The translations under genes and the position numbers were made by a program. A stretch of DNA of 64,000 bases from Kiloniella laminariae DSM 19542 (lineage in GTDB: Bacteria; Pseudomonadota; Alphaproteobacteria; Kiloniellales; Kiloniellaceae), in NCBI RefSeq assembly GCF_000374005.1, contig NZ_KB893166.1, positions 124,001 through 188,000 on the forward strand. Direction: 5' to 3'. Of this stretch, positions 28,393-36,716 are shown piece by piece. Positions within the stretch are counted from its first letter, which is position 1. Every line of letters begins with the position of its first letter. The notes beneath the pieces were generated by a model that ran no database searches, was not told where the DNA came from, and saw nothing but the letters and a program-made list of their open reading frames with translations.

Positions 28393-28408
28393 ATGAAATC
28401 GATTTCAT
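28393..28408. promoter_or_regulatory. LacI-type operator, distal, for the ABC/MBL operon
   Basis: ATGAAATCGATTTCAT is a perfect 16 bp palindrome sharing the TGAAATCGATTTCA core with the proximal site. The centres are 116 bp apart, about 11 helical turns, which would suit DNA looping by a tetrameric repressor. Confidence 0.8.
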
Positions 28409-28490
28409 TTAATATGAAAGAGAAGTGATGAACCTGTCAATAGTGCAATAACAAATATTCCACCGCCCTCAAGCTCACGGCGCCTCACAG

Positions 28491-29510
28491 CTACCCCAAC
28501 CGGACGGAATTCCTGACAATAAGCTCCGTAGGAATGCGCTGAAGTACAGGTTTTTTTTCACCTGGAACGGACCAGTAATCAATCCGCTCCAGCACAAATT
28601 CAGCAATTTTGTTTACAGGTTGGCGTATGGTGGTCAGGCCATAACCCGGCCAGGCCGACATCGGCACATCATCCATGCCCATAACCGAGAGATCCTGGGG
28701 AATTTTGAGCCCCAGATGATCACGAACAGCATCCATGACACCAAAAGCAAGTGAGTCACTGGCACAGAAAATACCATCGATTTTTTTATCCAGCGTCAGC
28801 ATGGAAAGAGCCGCTTCATAACCAGACTGGTAGCTATAAGACCCGCAGAAGACCATCTGTGACAGAGGACAATCCATACCATTCAGAGCCTGGACAAATC
28901 CCTCTCCCCGTTCTTTCGATGCAAGGCGATTCTCGCTTCCGCCGACATAGGCTAATCTCTGATGACCGCTGTTGATCAAAGTGGTCGCCGCCTGGGCTCC
29001 CGCCATATGATTGTCTGAGAGCACAACATCCACGATATCAGTCTCTACCGACCGCCCCAGCATAATCACTGGCACACCAGATTCTATACAGGCCGCAACA
29101 GACTCATCCGGCAATGACCCAGCAGCAACCACCAGAACATCAACACGAAAATCCAGAGCACGAAAGATCGGCTCAACTGGATCCCCCGTCGAATCAACTG
29201 TCACCAGCATCGGCATTTTCCCTCCGCGGTGCAGGTGTCGGGTCAGAGCATCAAACATCCATGGCTGAAAGGGATTATCAAACTCTCCCATCACGATCGC
29301 GACAATATTTGTATGACTCTGGGTCAGGCTTCTTGCCAGTGCGTTTGGCCGATAGCCCAGCTCCTTGGCTGCAGAGAGAACTCTCTCCCTGGTACCTGCC
29401 GAAACAGGAGCACCTGGCGTAAAAGTCCGGGACACAGCAGATCTGGAGACACCCGCCAGCTCGGCGACATCACCAACAGTTACCCGAATTACATTCTTTA
29501 CACGCGCCAT
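28491..29510 (-). CDS. LacI-family transcriptional regulator (1)
   Basis: A 339 aa repressor. The N-terminal helix-turn-helix is VTVGDVAELAGVSRSAVSRTF with the hinge helix RPNALARSLTQ near residue 50. A periplasmic-binding-protein-like effector domain follows (NIVAIVMGEFDNPFQ to ELIVRNSV). The ATG at 29510 gives MARVKN; a TTG two codons earlier is less likely. It lies just upstream of the ABC/MBL operon on the same strand. Sites resembling TGAAATCGATTTCA occur twice before that operon and once (TGTGAAATCGGTTCCACA) before this gene. I infer that it represses the operon and itself. Confidence 0.92.
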   Translation of the reverse strand: MARVKNVIRVTVGDVAELAGVSRSAVSRTFTPGAPVSAGTRERVLSAAKELGYRPNALARSLTQSHTNIVAIVMGEFDNPFQPWMFDALTRHLHRGGKMPMLVTVDSTGDPVEPIFRALDFRVDVLVVAAGSLPDESVAACIESGVPVIMLGRSVETDIVDVVLSDNHMAGAQAATTLINSGHQRLAYVGGSENRLASKERGEGFVQALNGMDCPLSQMVFCGSYSYQSGYEAALSMLTLDKKIDGIFCASDSLAFGVMDAVRDHLGLKIPQDLSVMGMDDVPMSAWPGYGLTTIRQPVNKIAEFVLERIDYWSVPGEKKPVLQRIPTELIVRNSVRLG

Positions 29511-29556
29511 TAACAATCACCTGACCAAGGAACCGGAAAAACAGGAGATTAACACT

Positions 29557-29574
29557 TGTGAAATCGGTTCCACA
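29557..29574. promoter_or_regulatory. Candidate LacI(1) operator for autoregulation
   Basis: TGTGAAATCGGTTCCACA is an 18 bp imperfect palindrome (7 of 9 positions symmetric). It resembles the TGAAATCGATTTCA sites of the ABC operon and lies 47 bp before the LacI(1) start. Confidence 0.65.
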
Positions 29575-29712
29575 ACAAAACAGATAAATAAAAATAGACA
29601 CAGTAAACGATAACAATCCCGGGCAACGACCTTGCAGACAACAGAAAATATATTTTCTCCCTCCCTCGAACCACCAAAACACTTCTTCGCCAAAGCTGCA
29701 CAAATATTTACT

Positions 29713-29732
29713 TTGCGCAAACGATTGCATAG
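29713..29732. promoter_or_regulatory. Candidate LacI(2) operator for autoregulation
   Basis: TTGCGCAAACGATTGCATAG has the core GCAAACGATTGC with a central CG. It shares TTGyGCAAACGnnTGCAyA with the site before the AfuABC-like operon and lies about 85 bp before the LacI(2) start. Confidence 0.65.
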
Positions 29733-29816
29733 CCGCATTATTTAATTTAGAGGACACATCCTGCAGCCCCAGTAATGACCGGAGCCGGAACATGCCATCA
29801 GGACAGGAATAATCCA

Positions 29817-30863
29817 GTGAACCACAAGAACATCACTTCGGCTGATGTCGCCAGAATGGCCGGAGTTTCCAGATCTACGGTTTCACGCTGCTTCAAGGCA
29901 GACAGCCGTATTTCAAAGAAGACCCGGGAACGTGTGATCGAAATCGCTGATCAGCTCGGCTATCAGGTCAACAAGATTGCACGCTCCATGATCACCCGTC
30001 AAAGCGATTTGGTCGGGCTGGTTTCTGCGGGTTTGCACGACCCTTTTGCCGTAGTTCTGGTCAATCAGCTCATCCAAAAACTGCAAAAAATGGGCCTCTA
30101 TCCGATTTTGCTGGACGCTTCCAACACGGCACAGCTTGAGCTTTCCATAAAAAAACTCGCCCAATACCAGGTTCGCAGCATCATCATCACTTCGGGAAGC
30201 CCCTCCTCCTCTATCGGGGCCGAATTCATTCGCCTCAATGTCCCCGTTATTTTGCTGAACCGTGCGGGACAGCTGGACGCGGCACATCTGATCAACTGCG
30301 ACAACAAAACCGGCAGCACCCTGGCCGCCAAAACTTTACTTGATGCCGGCCACCGACGGCTGGGCTTCGTCAACAGTAACAACAGCACTTACAGCGGCAA
30401 TTCCAGAGGTGCATTCTTTGAACAGGCCCTTGCCCTCAAACTGGCTTCCGGCGAGATCTCGTTACAGAGCATCTCCTGTCGCAGTTCCGATTACAAAGGC
30501 GGATTCCAGGCAGCTCTTGATCTTTTCCCCAATCCGAATTCTTTTTACCGAAACCTGTCGCCAACCGGGATTTACTGTGCCAACGACAATATCGCCCTGG
30601 GTTTCATGGATGCCCTGCGTTACGAGCTTGGCCTAAGAATTCCTGAGGACCTCTCAATTATCGGGTTTGATGATATCCCCCTGGCAGGACAACCCGCCTA
30701 CAGACTAACAACACTGCGCCAATGTCCCGCAGCCATAGCTGAGGCAACGGTGAAATGTATTCAGGGCATCCCCTCTTCAACAGATCCCTTGCGCATCTCC
30801 ATCCCCGTCGAGCTCATCACGCGCCAGAGTGTTGCAGCACCAGCGCACGAGAACCGGGGATAA
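29817..30863 (+). CDS. LacI-family transcriptional regulator (2)
   Basis: A 348 aa repressor with helix-turn-helix ITSADVARMAGVSRSTVSRCF, hinge YQVNKIARSMIT and an effector domain through SIPVELITRQSV. I choose the GTG at 29817 because AGGA sits 8 bp upstream and the family usually starts just before the helix-turn-helix; the ATG at 29775 has no ribosome site. It is divergent from LacI(1) and precedes the AfuABC-like operon in the same direction. Related operators (TTGyGCAAACG...) lie before this gene and before the transporter, so it probably controls both. Confidence 0.9.
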   Translation: MNHKNITSADVARMAGVSRSTVSRCFKADSRISKKTRERVIEIADQLGYQVNKIARSMITRQSDLVGLVSAGLHDPFAVVLVNQLIQKLQKMGLYPILLDASNTAQLELSIKKLAQYQVRSIIITSGSPSSSIGAEFIRLNVPVILLNRAGQLDAAHLINCDNKTGSTLAAKTLLDAGHRRLGFVNSNNSTYSGNSRGAFFEQALALKLASGEISLQSISCRSSDYKGGFQAALDLFPNPNSFYRNLSPTGIYCANDNIALGFMDALRYELGLRIPEDLSIIGFDDIPLAGQPAYRLTTLRQCPAAIAEATVKCIQGIPSSTDPLRISIPVELITRQSVAAPAHENRG

Positions 30864-30883
30864 ACAACTTACGAATCATCGAT

Positions 30884-30897
30884 AGAAATAAAATTCC
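30884..30897. promoter_or_regulatory. Weak IolR-like site upstream of the AfuABC-like operon
   Basis: AGAAATAAAATTCC matches GGAA-N6-TTCC with one mismatch (A for the first G). It is 204 bp upstream of the transporter start, inside an A/T-rich stretch, so chance occurrence is possible. Confidence 0.35.
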
Positions 30898-30992
30898 ATA
30901 AAAATTATTTTTGAAATTATTCTTTCATTTTTATTTTTACCTCTCTATCATCATCTAAAGCTCGATTGTGTGTGTGAGTTTTTTTGAGTTTT

Positions 30993-31012
30993 TTGTGCAA
31001 ACGTGTGCACAA
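30993..31012. promoter_or_regulatory. LacI-type operator before the AfuABC-like operon
   Basis: TTGTGCAAACGTGTGCACAA is a 20 bp palindrome with a single mismatch and a central CG. It lies 76 bp before the binding-protein start, shares TTGyGCAAACG with the site upstream of LacI(2), and is probably its operator. Confidence 0.8.
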
Positions 31013-31087
31013 TCACAGTACAGCCAAGATATAATCGAGACTCAATCGGAAAAATCCGAATAAACGACCAAACGGGAGGTCAAGGGT

Positions 31088-32119
31088 ATGAAGACAAAAC
31101 AGTTTGCTTTCGGTATCGCCGTTGCCACAGCTTGCGCGCTGACCGGCACTCCTTCACAGGCGGCAGAAAAACTCACAGTCCTCTGCGCCGCAGACGATCA
31201 GTGGTGTAATCTGATGGAATCGACATTTGAAAAAGAAACCGGTGTCGATGTTTCAATGGTCCGCAAAAGCTCGGGTGAAATCTTTGCCCAGATCAAGGCA
31301 GAATCACGAAACCCTAAAGTGGACATCTGGTGGGGTGGCACAGGCGATCCTCATCTGCAGGCCGCTGCCGAAGATCTGACGGTTGAATACAAATCGCCCC
31401 AACTGGGTTCTCTGCTCGACTGGGCTCAAAACCAGGCAAAAGATGGAAGTTATAAAACCGTTGGTATCTACGCTGGTGCTCTTGGCATCGGCTATAACGA
31501 AGAATTGCTCAAATCCAAAGGTCTGCCCGTTCCAAAGTGCTGGGCTGATCTGACCAACCCTGCCTACAAAGGTGAAATCCAGATGGCCAACCCGAATTCC
31601 TCGGGGACGGCCTACACCGCCTTGGCAACCGTGGTTCAGTTGTTCGGAGAAGAAAAGGGGTTTGAATTCCTTGCCGGACTGCACGGTAACATCAACCAGT
31701 ACACCAAATCAGGTTCTGCTCCTGTCAAGGCTGCTGCAAGAGGAGAGACCACCCTCGCGATTACCTTCATGCACGACATGGTCAAACAGGTCAAAAAAGG
31801 CTTCCCGATCAAAGTCGTCGCTCCTTGCGAAGGCACCGGCTATGAAGTTGGATCCATGAGTATCGTTAAAGGAGCCAGAAATCCTGAAACAGCTCAGAAG
31901 TTTGCCGAATTTGCCTTGCGGGCCGACATCCAGTCCCTGGCTGCGGATGCAGAAGCCTATCAGGTTCCCTCCAACGCCAGCGCCACCGTCCCTGAAGAAG
32001 CGCCAAAACTGACTGACATCAAATTGATCGAGTATGATTTCGCCACCTATGGCTCCAGCGACACCCGCAAGCGTCTGCTGAAGCGCTGGGATGACGAAAT
32101 CAAGTCCCTGCCCCGCTAA
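31088..32119 (+). CDS. AfuA-like ABC transporter substrate-binding protein
   Basis: A 343 aa periplasmic binding protein with a signal peptide ending near SQAAEK (residues 23-28). The mature start LTVLCAADDQWC carries a Cys33/Cys40 pair, and the body has KVDIWWGGTGDPHLQAA, FMHDMV (His229-Asp230) and CEGTGYEVGS. Class II binding proteins of this type were named for iron, but the AfuA branch is known to bind hexose phosphates; as I recall the His-Asp pair and the EGTGYE segment belong to that branch. The phosphatase at the end of the same operon supports a phosphorylated ligand. GGGAGG precedes the ATG. Confidence 0.87.
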   Translation: MKTKQFAFGIAVATACALTGTPSQAAEKLTVLCAADDQWCNLMESTFEKETGVDVSMVRKSSGEIFAQIKAESRNPKVDIWWGGTGDPHLQAAAEDLTVEYKSPQLGSLLDWAQNQAKDGSYKTVGIYAGALGIGYNEELLKSKGLPVPKCWADLTNPAYKGEIQMANPNSSGTAYTALATVVQLFGEEKGFEFLAGLHGNINQYTKSGSAPVKAAARGETTLAITFMHDMVKQVKKGFPIKVVAPCEGTGYEVGSMSIVKGARNPETAQKFAEFALRADIQSLAADAEAYQVPSNASATVPEEAPKLTDIKLIEYDFATYGSSDTRKRLLKRWDDEIKSLPR

Positions 32120-32128
32120 AAGCAGGGA
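32105..32128 (+). other. Hairpin spanning the binding-protein stop codon
   Basis: Arms TCCCTGC / GCAGGGA surround the stop codon, just before the permease ribosome site. No U-tract follows. It may stabilise the upstream message or modulate permease expression. Confidence 0.45.
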
Positions 32129-32154
32129 CTATGGGGGCCGAAGGAGGAAAATTC

Positions 32155-34374
32155 GTGCGTGCTGCTTTCTTGCCATGGCTGATACTTGGCTGGGTCGGCT
32201 TTGCTGTCCTGCCGTGGTATCTGGTCGAAGACGGGTTCTGGGCTTTTCAATGGTTGATAGACGGCTATCCGCTGGATAGTGACTATGCACCGGCTCTGGT
32301 TCAGGCTGCTTTGGGAAATGTGTGGTTATTCCCTTTGCTGCTTCCTCTTCTGGCCCCCCTTTTTATTACCCGTAGAACCAAGACAGACCCGGATTATGCC
32401 CGGGTTCTGATCCTGTCCGGCGGCTTTGGTCTGGCCTATCTTCTGGCACAGGGTTTCATTGTCGGGATTGGCGGCTGGGAATACGCCTTTCTGGAAAACC
32501 TGTTTGGCCCGATGGACAGCCGCCAATACGGCATGGGCTATGGCGCCCTGTTAACGGCAGCATCTTTTCTTGTTCTCTTTACCAGCGGTCTTGCCGCTGC
32601 GGGCTGCCTGCGGGGGGATGTTTTTGTCACCTCTGCGATCGGTATTATTATTGCCCTGGTCGCAACATTCGTCTTCCTGCCCGTCGGCAAGGTCCTTATA
32701 TCCGCTTTTATCAGCGAAACCGGCACCTATGCCCTCGCTGCCTTTGGCGAAAATTTCTTTACCCGAAAAATCTGGGGGCTTGCCTGCGTCACCACAACGG
32801 CTTCTTGCGGCGTGGCCTGGAACTCTCTTTTCCTTGCTCTGGCCACAGGGTTTTCCACCACCTTGCTGGGCCTTGCCTTTGCCCTGGTGGCAACCCGTAC
32901 TGATTTTCGCTGGAAAAAATCCTTAAGAACGCTCACGGTTCTGCCGATTATCACCCCGCCTTTTGTCATCGGCCTTGCTCTGATTTTGTTATTTGGCCGC
33001 GCAGGAACAGTTACTCAATTCGCATCGGATCTACTCGGCATAGAACCCGGACGTTGGCTCTATGGTCTACCGGGGATCTGGCTGGCCCAGACACTCTCCT
33101 TTACCCCCATTGCCTTTCTCGTGCTGATCGGCGTGGTCGAGGGGGTCAGCCCCTCAATGGAAGAGGCATCGCAAACTCTTGGTGCCAGCCGTTGGAACAC
33201 CTTCAAACGGGTCTCTCTGCCCCTGATGCGTCCCGGTCTCGCCAATGCCTTCCTGATCGGCTTCATCGAAAGCATGGCAGATTTTGGGAATCCGATGGTG
33301 CTGGGGGGGAATTATGAAGTTCTCTCAACCGAGATTTTCTTTGCTATTGTCGGCGCACAAAACGATCAAGGGCGCGCTGCGGTTCTCGCAATCCTGCTGC
33401 TTTGTTTCACCCTCAGCGCCTTCTTTGCACAGCGGGTCTGGCTCGGCAAAAAATCCTACACCACCGTAGCAGGAAAGGCGGAATCTGGGGCGCATGCTGG
33501 TATGAACCCCTTACTGCGCAACATATGCCTCGGCGTCACCATTCCCTGGGCAGCCTTTACCTTGGCCATATATGGAATGATCCTGTTTGGCGGATTTGTC
33601 ATCAGCTGGGGGCGTGACCACAGCCTGACCCTTCAGCACTACAGCAATGCTTTTTCTGTTGGCTGGGCCGAACATGGCCTGCATTGGGAAGGTACAGCCT
33701 GGGACTCTTTTTGGACCACCATTACCATTTCGGCTATTGCCGCGCCGCTAACGGCTGCACTGGGTCTTCTCACCAGCTTTTTACTGGTTCGTCAGAAATT
33801 CCGGGGCAAGAACCTGTTCGAATTTGGCACCATGCTCAGCTTTGCCATTCCGGGCACTGTTATTGGCGTGAGCTATATTCTGGCCTTTAACGTTCCCCCT
33901 TTTGAACTGACGGGAACCGGCGTTATTCTGGTACTCTGTTTTATCTTCCGTAACATGCCCGTTGGTGTTCGGGGGGGAATTGCGGCCATGACCCAGCTGG
34001 ACAAAAGCCTCGATGAAGCTTCCCTGACCCTGGGCGCTAACAGCCTGACCACCTTGCGCCGGGTTATTCTTCCCCTGCTGCGCCCAGCTATCATTGCGGC
34101 ACTGGTCTATAGTTTCGTCCGGGCCATCACCTCCGTCAGTGCCGTTATCTTCCTCGTCAGCGCCGACCATAACATGGCGACCTCCTATATCATTGGTCTG
34201 GTCGAGAACGGCCAGTACGGCATTGCTATTGCCTATTCATCCGTCCTTATCATCGTCATGCTTCTGGCAATATTTCTGGTTCAGAAAGTCGTTGGCGAGC
34301 GGAAGTTACGGCGGGACAACCGGCTTGAAGCCGTGTCCGGGAAATCAAATTCTCTCAAGGAGAAACAAGCATGA
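32155..34374 (+). CDS. ABC transporter permease, fused two-domain (AfuB/FbpB-like)
   Basis: A 739 aa inner-membrane permease made of two MetI-type halves in one chain, as in FbpB and AfuB. Each half has a coupling loop: MEEASQTLGASRWNTFKRVSLPLMRPG (about residue 340) and LDEASLTLGANSLTTLRRVILPLLRPA (about residue 630). An extra hydrophobic N-terminal region precedes the first half. I prefer the GTG at 32155, which has a near-perfect GGAGGA 8 bp upstream; an ATG at 32131 adds 8 residues. The end overlaps the ATPase start by 4 bp (ATGA). Confidence 0.9.
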   Translation: MRAAFLPWLILGWVGFAVLPWYLVEDGFWAFQWLIDGYPLDSDYAPALVQAALGNVWLFPLLLPLLAPLFITRRTKTDPDYARVLILSGGFGLAYLLAQGFIVGIGGWEYAFLENLFGPMDSRQYGMGYGALLTAASFLVLFTSGLAAAGCLRGDVFVTSAIGIIIALVATFVFLPVGKVLISAFISETGTYALAAFGENFFTRKIWGLACVTTTASCGVAWNSLFLALATGFSTTLLGLAFALVATRTDFRWKKSLRTLTVLPIITPPFVIGLALILLFGRAGTVTQFASDLLGIEPGRWLYGLPGIWLAQTLSFTPIAFLVLIGVVEGVSPSMEEASQTLGASRWNTFKRVSLPLMRPGLANAFLIGFIESMADFGNPMVLGGNYEVLSTEIFFAIVGAQNDQGRAAVLAILLLCFTLSAFFAQRVWLGKKSYTTVAGKAESGAHAGMNPLLRNICLGVTIPWAAFTLAIYGMILFGGFVISWGRDHSLTLQHYSNAFSVGWAEHGLHWEGTAWDSFWTTITISAIAAPLTAALGLLTSFLLVRQKFRGKNLFEFGTMLSFAIPGTVIGVSYILAFNVPPFELTGTGVILVLCFIFRNMPVGVRGGIAAMTQLDKSLDEASLTLGANSLTTLRRVILPLLRPAIIAALVYSFVRAITSVSAVIFLVSADHNMATSYIIGLVENGQYGIAIAYSSVLIIVMLLAIFLVQKVVGERKLRRDNRLEAVSGKSNSLKEKQA

Positions 34375-35444
34375 GCCTGCACCTTCGGCCGGGATCTGTT
34401 GTCTTTGAAAATATCACCAAAAAATATGGGGTGGTCACGGCAATCGACGATGTGTCCTTTTCTATAGAACCCGGGCATCTGGTTACTCTGCTCGGACCAA
34501 GTGGCTGTGGAAAGACCACTACCCTGCGGATGATTGCAGGTCTGGAACATCCAACCAGTGGCCGGGTTCTGATTGGTGGCAAGGATGTCACCAGCCTGCC
34601 CGCTACCGACCGTGATGTCAGTATGGTTTTTCAGTCCTACGCCCTCTTCCCCCACATGAGCGTCGCTGAAAACGTCGGCTATGGCCTCAGTGTTTCCGGA
34701 TTGGGCAAACAGGAAACCAGCGAACGGGTTGAAGAAGGCCTTGAGCTGGTTGGTCTTGCTGGTTATGGCCAGCGACTGCCCAGTGAACTTTCCGGAGGCC
34801 AGCAACAGCGTGTCGCCGTGGCGAGGGCACTTGTGCTTGAACCCGAGGTTCTGCTGCTGGACGAACCTCTGTCCAATCTGGATGCAAAATTGCGCCGCAA
34901 GGTCCGCGAAGAAATCCGCGAGCTGCAACAGAAACTGGGCCTGACCGCCGTCTATGTCACCCACGACCAGGAAGAGGCACTCGCTGTCTCGGACCGGATT
35001 ATCGTCATGAACCGTTCGGTGATTGCCCAGGAAGGTACTCCGCGTGAGCTTTATGAAAAACCTGCCTCCAGTTTCATCGCTGATTTCATTGGCGATGCCA
35101 ACCTGGTCGAAGGCGAAATAGTCGATGTTCACAGCCAGAATGAAGCCACCGTACGCATTGCTTCACTCCAGTGCAATCTACCTAACCGGGGACTATCCGT
35201 GGGGCCGGTCAAAATCGCCATACGCCCTGATTCCGTGATCCTTGAAAAGGCCTCTCCCGAACTCACGGGAATAAAGGGGAACATTATTCATGCCACCTAT
35301 CTCGGCAACCAAATTCAGTACACCATCGACAGTGGCTTGGGTGAACTCTTTGTCGTCGATCATCGGATTGACCGGGCCATTGCCGCGGGCAGTGATATCT
35401 CCATGACTTTCGCAAGCAGAGGCATGTATCTCCTCGCCTCTTGA
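34371..35444 (+). CDS. ABC transporter ATP-binding protein (AfuC/FbpC-like)
   Basis: A 357 aa ATPase with Walker A GPSGCGKTT, Q-loop YALFPHM, signature LSGGQQQRVAVARAL, Walker B LLLDEPLSNLD and H-loop VTHDQEEAL. A C-terminal TOBE domain begins after residue 240. It energises the fused permease, with which it shares a 4 bp overlap. Sequence alone does not separate iron from sugar-phosphate or phosphonate transport; operon context favours an organophosphate. Confidence 0.92.
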   Translation: MSLHLRPGSVVFENITKKYGVVTAIDDVSFSIEPGHLVTLLGPSGCGKTTTLRMIAGLEHPTSGRVLIGGKDVTSLPATDRDVSMVFQSYALFPHMSVAENVGYGLSVSGLGKQETSERVEEGLELVGLAGYGQRLPSELSGGQQQRVAVARALVLEPEVLLLDEPLSNLDAKLRRKVREEIRELQQKLGLTAVYVTHDQEEALAVSDRIIVMNRSVIAQEGTPRELYEKPASSFIADFIGDANLVEGEIVDVHSQNEATVRIASLQCNLPNRGLSVGPVKIAIRPDSVILEKASPELTGIKGNIIHATYLGNQIQYTIDSGLGELFVVDHRIDRAIAAGSDISMTFASRGMYLLAS

Positions 35445-35468
35445 TATTTTTTATAAAGGAATAAAAGC

Positions 35469-36281
35469 GTGTATCTTGACGCTCATGACATTACCCCTGA
35501 ACTGGAACAGCGCTTTGAACATGCCCGGAAAGTTATCCGGGCTGCTGGCGAAAAAGCCCTGGACTACTTTAACCGCCGGGATGAATTGACCATTGAAACC
35601 AAAGCCGACCCACAGGATGTTGTCAGTATTGCCGACAAGGATGTGGAAACCATTATCCGGGGCATGACACGGCAACTCTTCCCCGACGACGGCTTTATGG
35701 GGGAAGAACACGGCCAGGAAGTCGGAAAAAATGATTTTCTCTGGGTGATTGACCCTATTGATGGTACGGCCTGTTTCCTGACAGGCATGCGCCCCTGGTG
35801 TATTTCTGTGGCCCTGATGAAAGGCAATAAAATTGCCGCGGGTCTGGTTTATGATCCCAATACCGATGAGCTTTTCTCTGCTCTTGCCGGACAGGGCACC
35901 TATTTGAACGATGCCCCTGTTCACAGTCAGAACTCAAAATCCGTAACCGAAGGCGTTATGGGCGTCGGCATTTCCCACCGTGTGCCTGCCGCTGAACTTT
36001 TGCCTTTCCTTGACAAACTTTTGTCATCCGGGGGCATGTTCATTCGCAATGGTTCCTGTGCGCTCATGATGTCTTATGTCGCAGCAGGCCGTCTGATTGG
36101 ATATTTTGAGCCCCATATTAATGGCTGGGACTGTCTCGCCGGAATTATCCTCATCAGAGAAGCTGGCGGCTGGTGTTCGCCTTTTCTTGATAACGATGGT
36201 CTGAACAAGGGTAACCCCATCCTTGCTTCTGCCAGCGGGGTTGCTGCAGATCTGCGCGTGATGACGGGTTTGACCGCCTAG
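35469..36281 (+). CDS. Inositol monophosphatase family protein
   Basis: A 270 aa Mg-dependent phosphatase. Metal-site motifs are GEEHG (residues 78-82), DPIDGT (95-100) and the C-terminal GWDCLAGIILIREAGG; all acidic ligands are present. The family includes inositol-1-phosphatase, histidinol-phosphatase and bisphosphate nucleotidase. It begins with GTG at 35469, 8 bp after AGGA, and lies 24 bp past the ATPase, so it belongs to the transporter operon. Placed between an AfuABC-like importer and iolG/iolCDEB, it most simply removes phosphate from an imported polyol phosphate. Confidence 0.88.
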   Translation: MYLDAHDITPELEQRFEHARKVIRAAGEKALDYFNRRDELTIETKADPQDVVSIADKDVETIIRGMTRQLFPDDGFMGEEHGQEVGKNDFLWVIDPIDGTACFLTGMRPWCISVALMKGNKIAAGLVYDPNTDELFSALAGQGTYLNDAPVHSQNSKSVTEGVMGVGISHRVPAAELLPFLDKLLSSGGMFIRNGSCALMMSYVAAGRLIGYFEPHINGWDCLAGIILIREAGGWCSPFLDNDGLNKGNPILASASGVAADLRVMTGLTA

Positions 36282-36387
36282 ATAGGACTTTGCCTTGCCA
36301 GATTTAATCGACTCTTCCGCCTATAAATGACAATAATAAGGTTCTACTCAGAATAAATCAGCCTAACAAAACAGACGGAGTTACTTC

Positions 36388-36642
36388 ATGGGTATTGAGA
36401 GCCTTATTATTTTCCTCCTTGTTGGAGCCATTGCAGGTTTTCTGGCAGGAAAGCTGGTATCAGGTTTCGGGTTTGGCCTGGTCGGCAATATTGTTGTCGG
36501 CGTGATTGGTGCTTTTATTGCCGGATTTATCTTCCCAACCCTTGGACTGTCCCTTGGGTCAGGCTTCCTGGCTGCGATCATTCATTCGACCATTGGTGCG
36601 GTTATTCTTCTGTTTGTAATCAAGCTGGTCAAACGCGCGTAA
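36388..36642 (+). CDS. GlsB/YeaQ/YmgE family stress-response membrane protein
   Basis: An 84 aa very hydrophobic, glycine-rich protein with three short transmembrane segments: LIIFLLVGAIAGFLAGKLV, GNIVVGVIGAFIAGFIF and AAIIHSTIGAVILLFVIKLV. This is the transglycosylase-associated protein fold, named only by association. Acid or general stress induction is known in enterobacteria; the role is unclear. ACGGAG precedes the ATG. It stands alone between the phosphatase and iolG, with a strong terminator after it. Confidence 0.88.
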   Translation: MGIESLIIFLLVGAIAGFLAGKLVSGFGFGLVGNIVVGVIGAFIAGFIFPTLGLSLGSGFLAAIIHSTIGAVILLFVIKLVKRA

Positions 36643-36672
36643 AATTCCAGTGCTCACATCTAAACAACAGAA

Positions 36673-36704
36673 TAAGGGAGAGCAAACCAGATTGCTCTCC
36701 CTTA
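36673..36704. terminator. Hairpin terminator between the GlsB-like gene and iolG
   Basis: Perfect 13 bp stem TAAGGGAGAGCAA / TTGCTCTCCCTTA with a 6 nt loop, followed by GTTTTG on the plus strand. It serves the two convergent genes. Confidence 0.85.
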
Positions 36705-36716
36705 GTTTTGCGTTTC

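Noticed and set aside
29643-29658. Perfect 16 bp palindrome AGAAAATATATTTTCT between the two LacI genes
   Set aside because: The arm spacing does not match the IolR pattern or either LacI pattern, and no second copy was seen; in A/T-rich DNA it may be chance.
34281-35132. 283-codon minus-strand frame opposite the AfuC-like ATPase
   Set aside because: It is antisense to intact Walker motifs; no ribosome site or homology visible.
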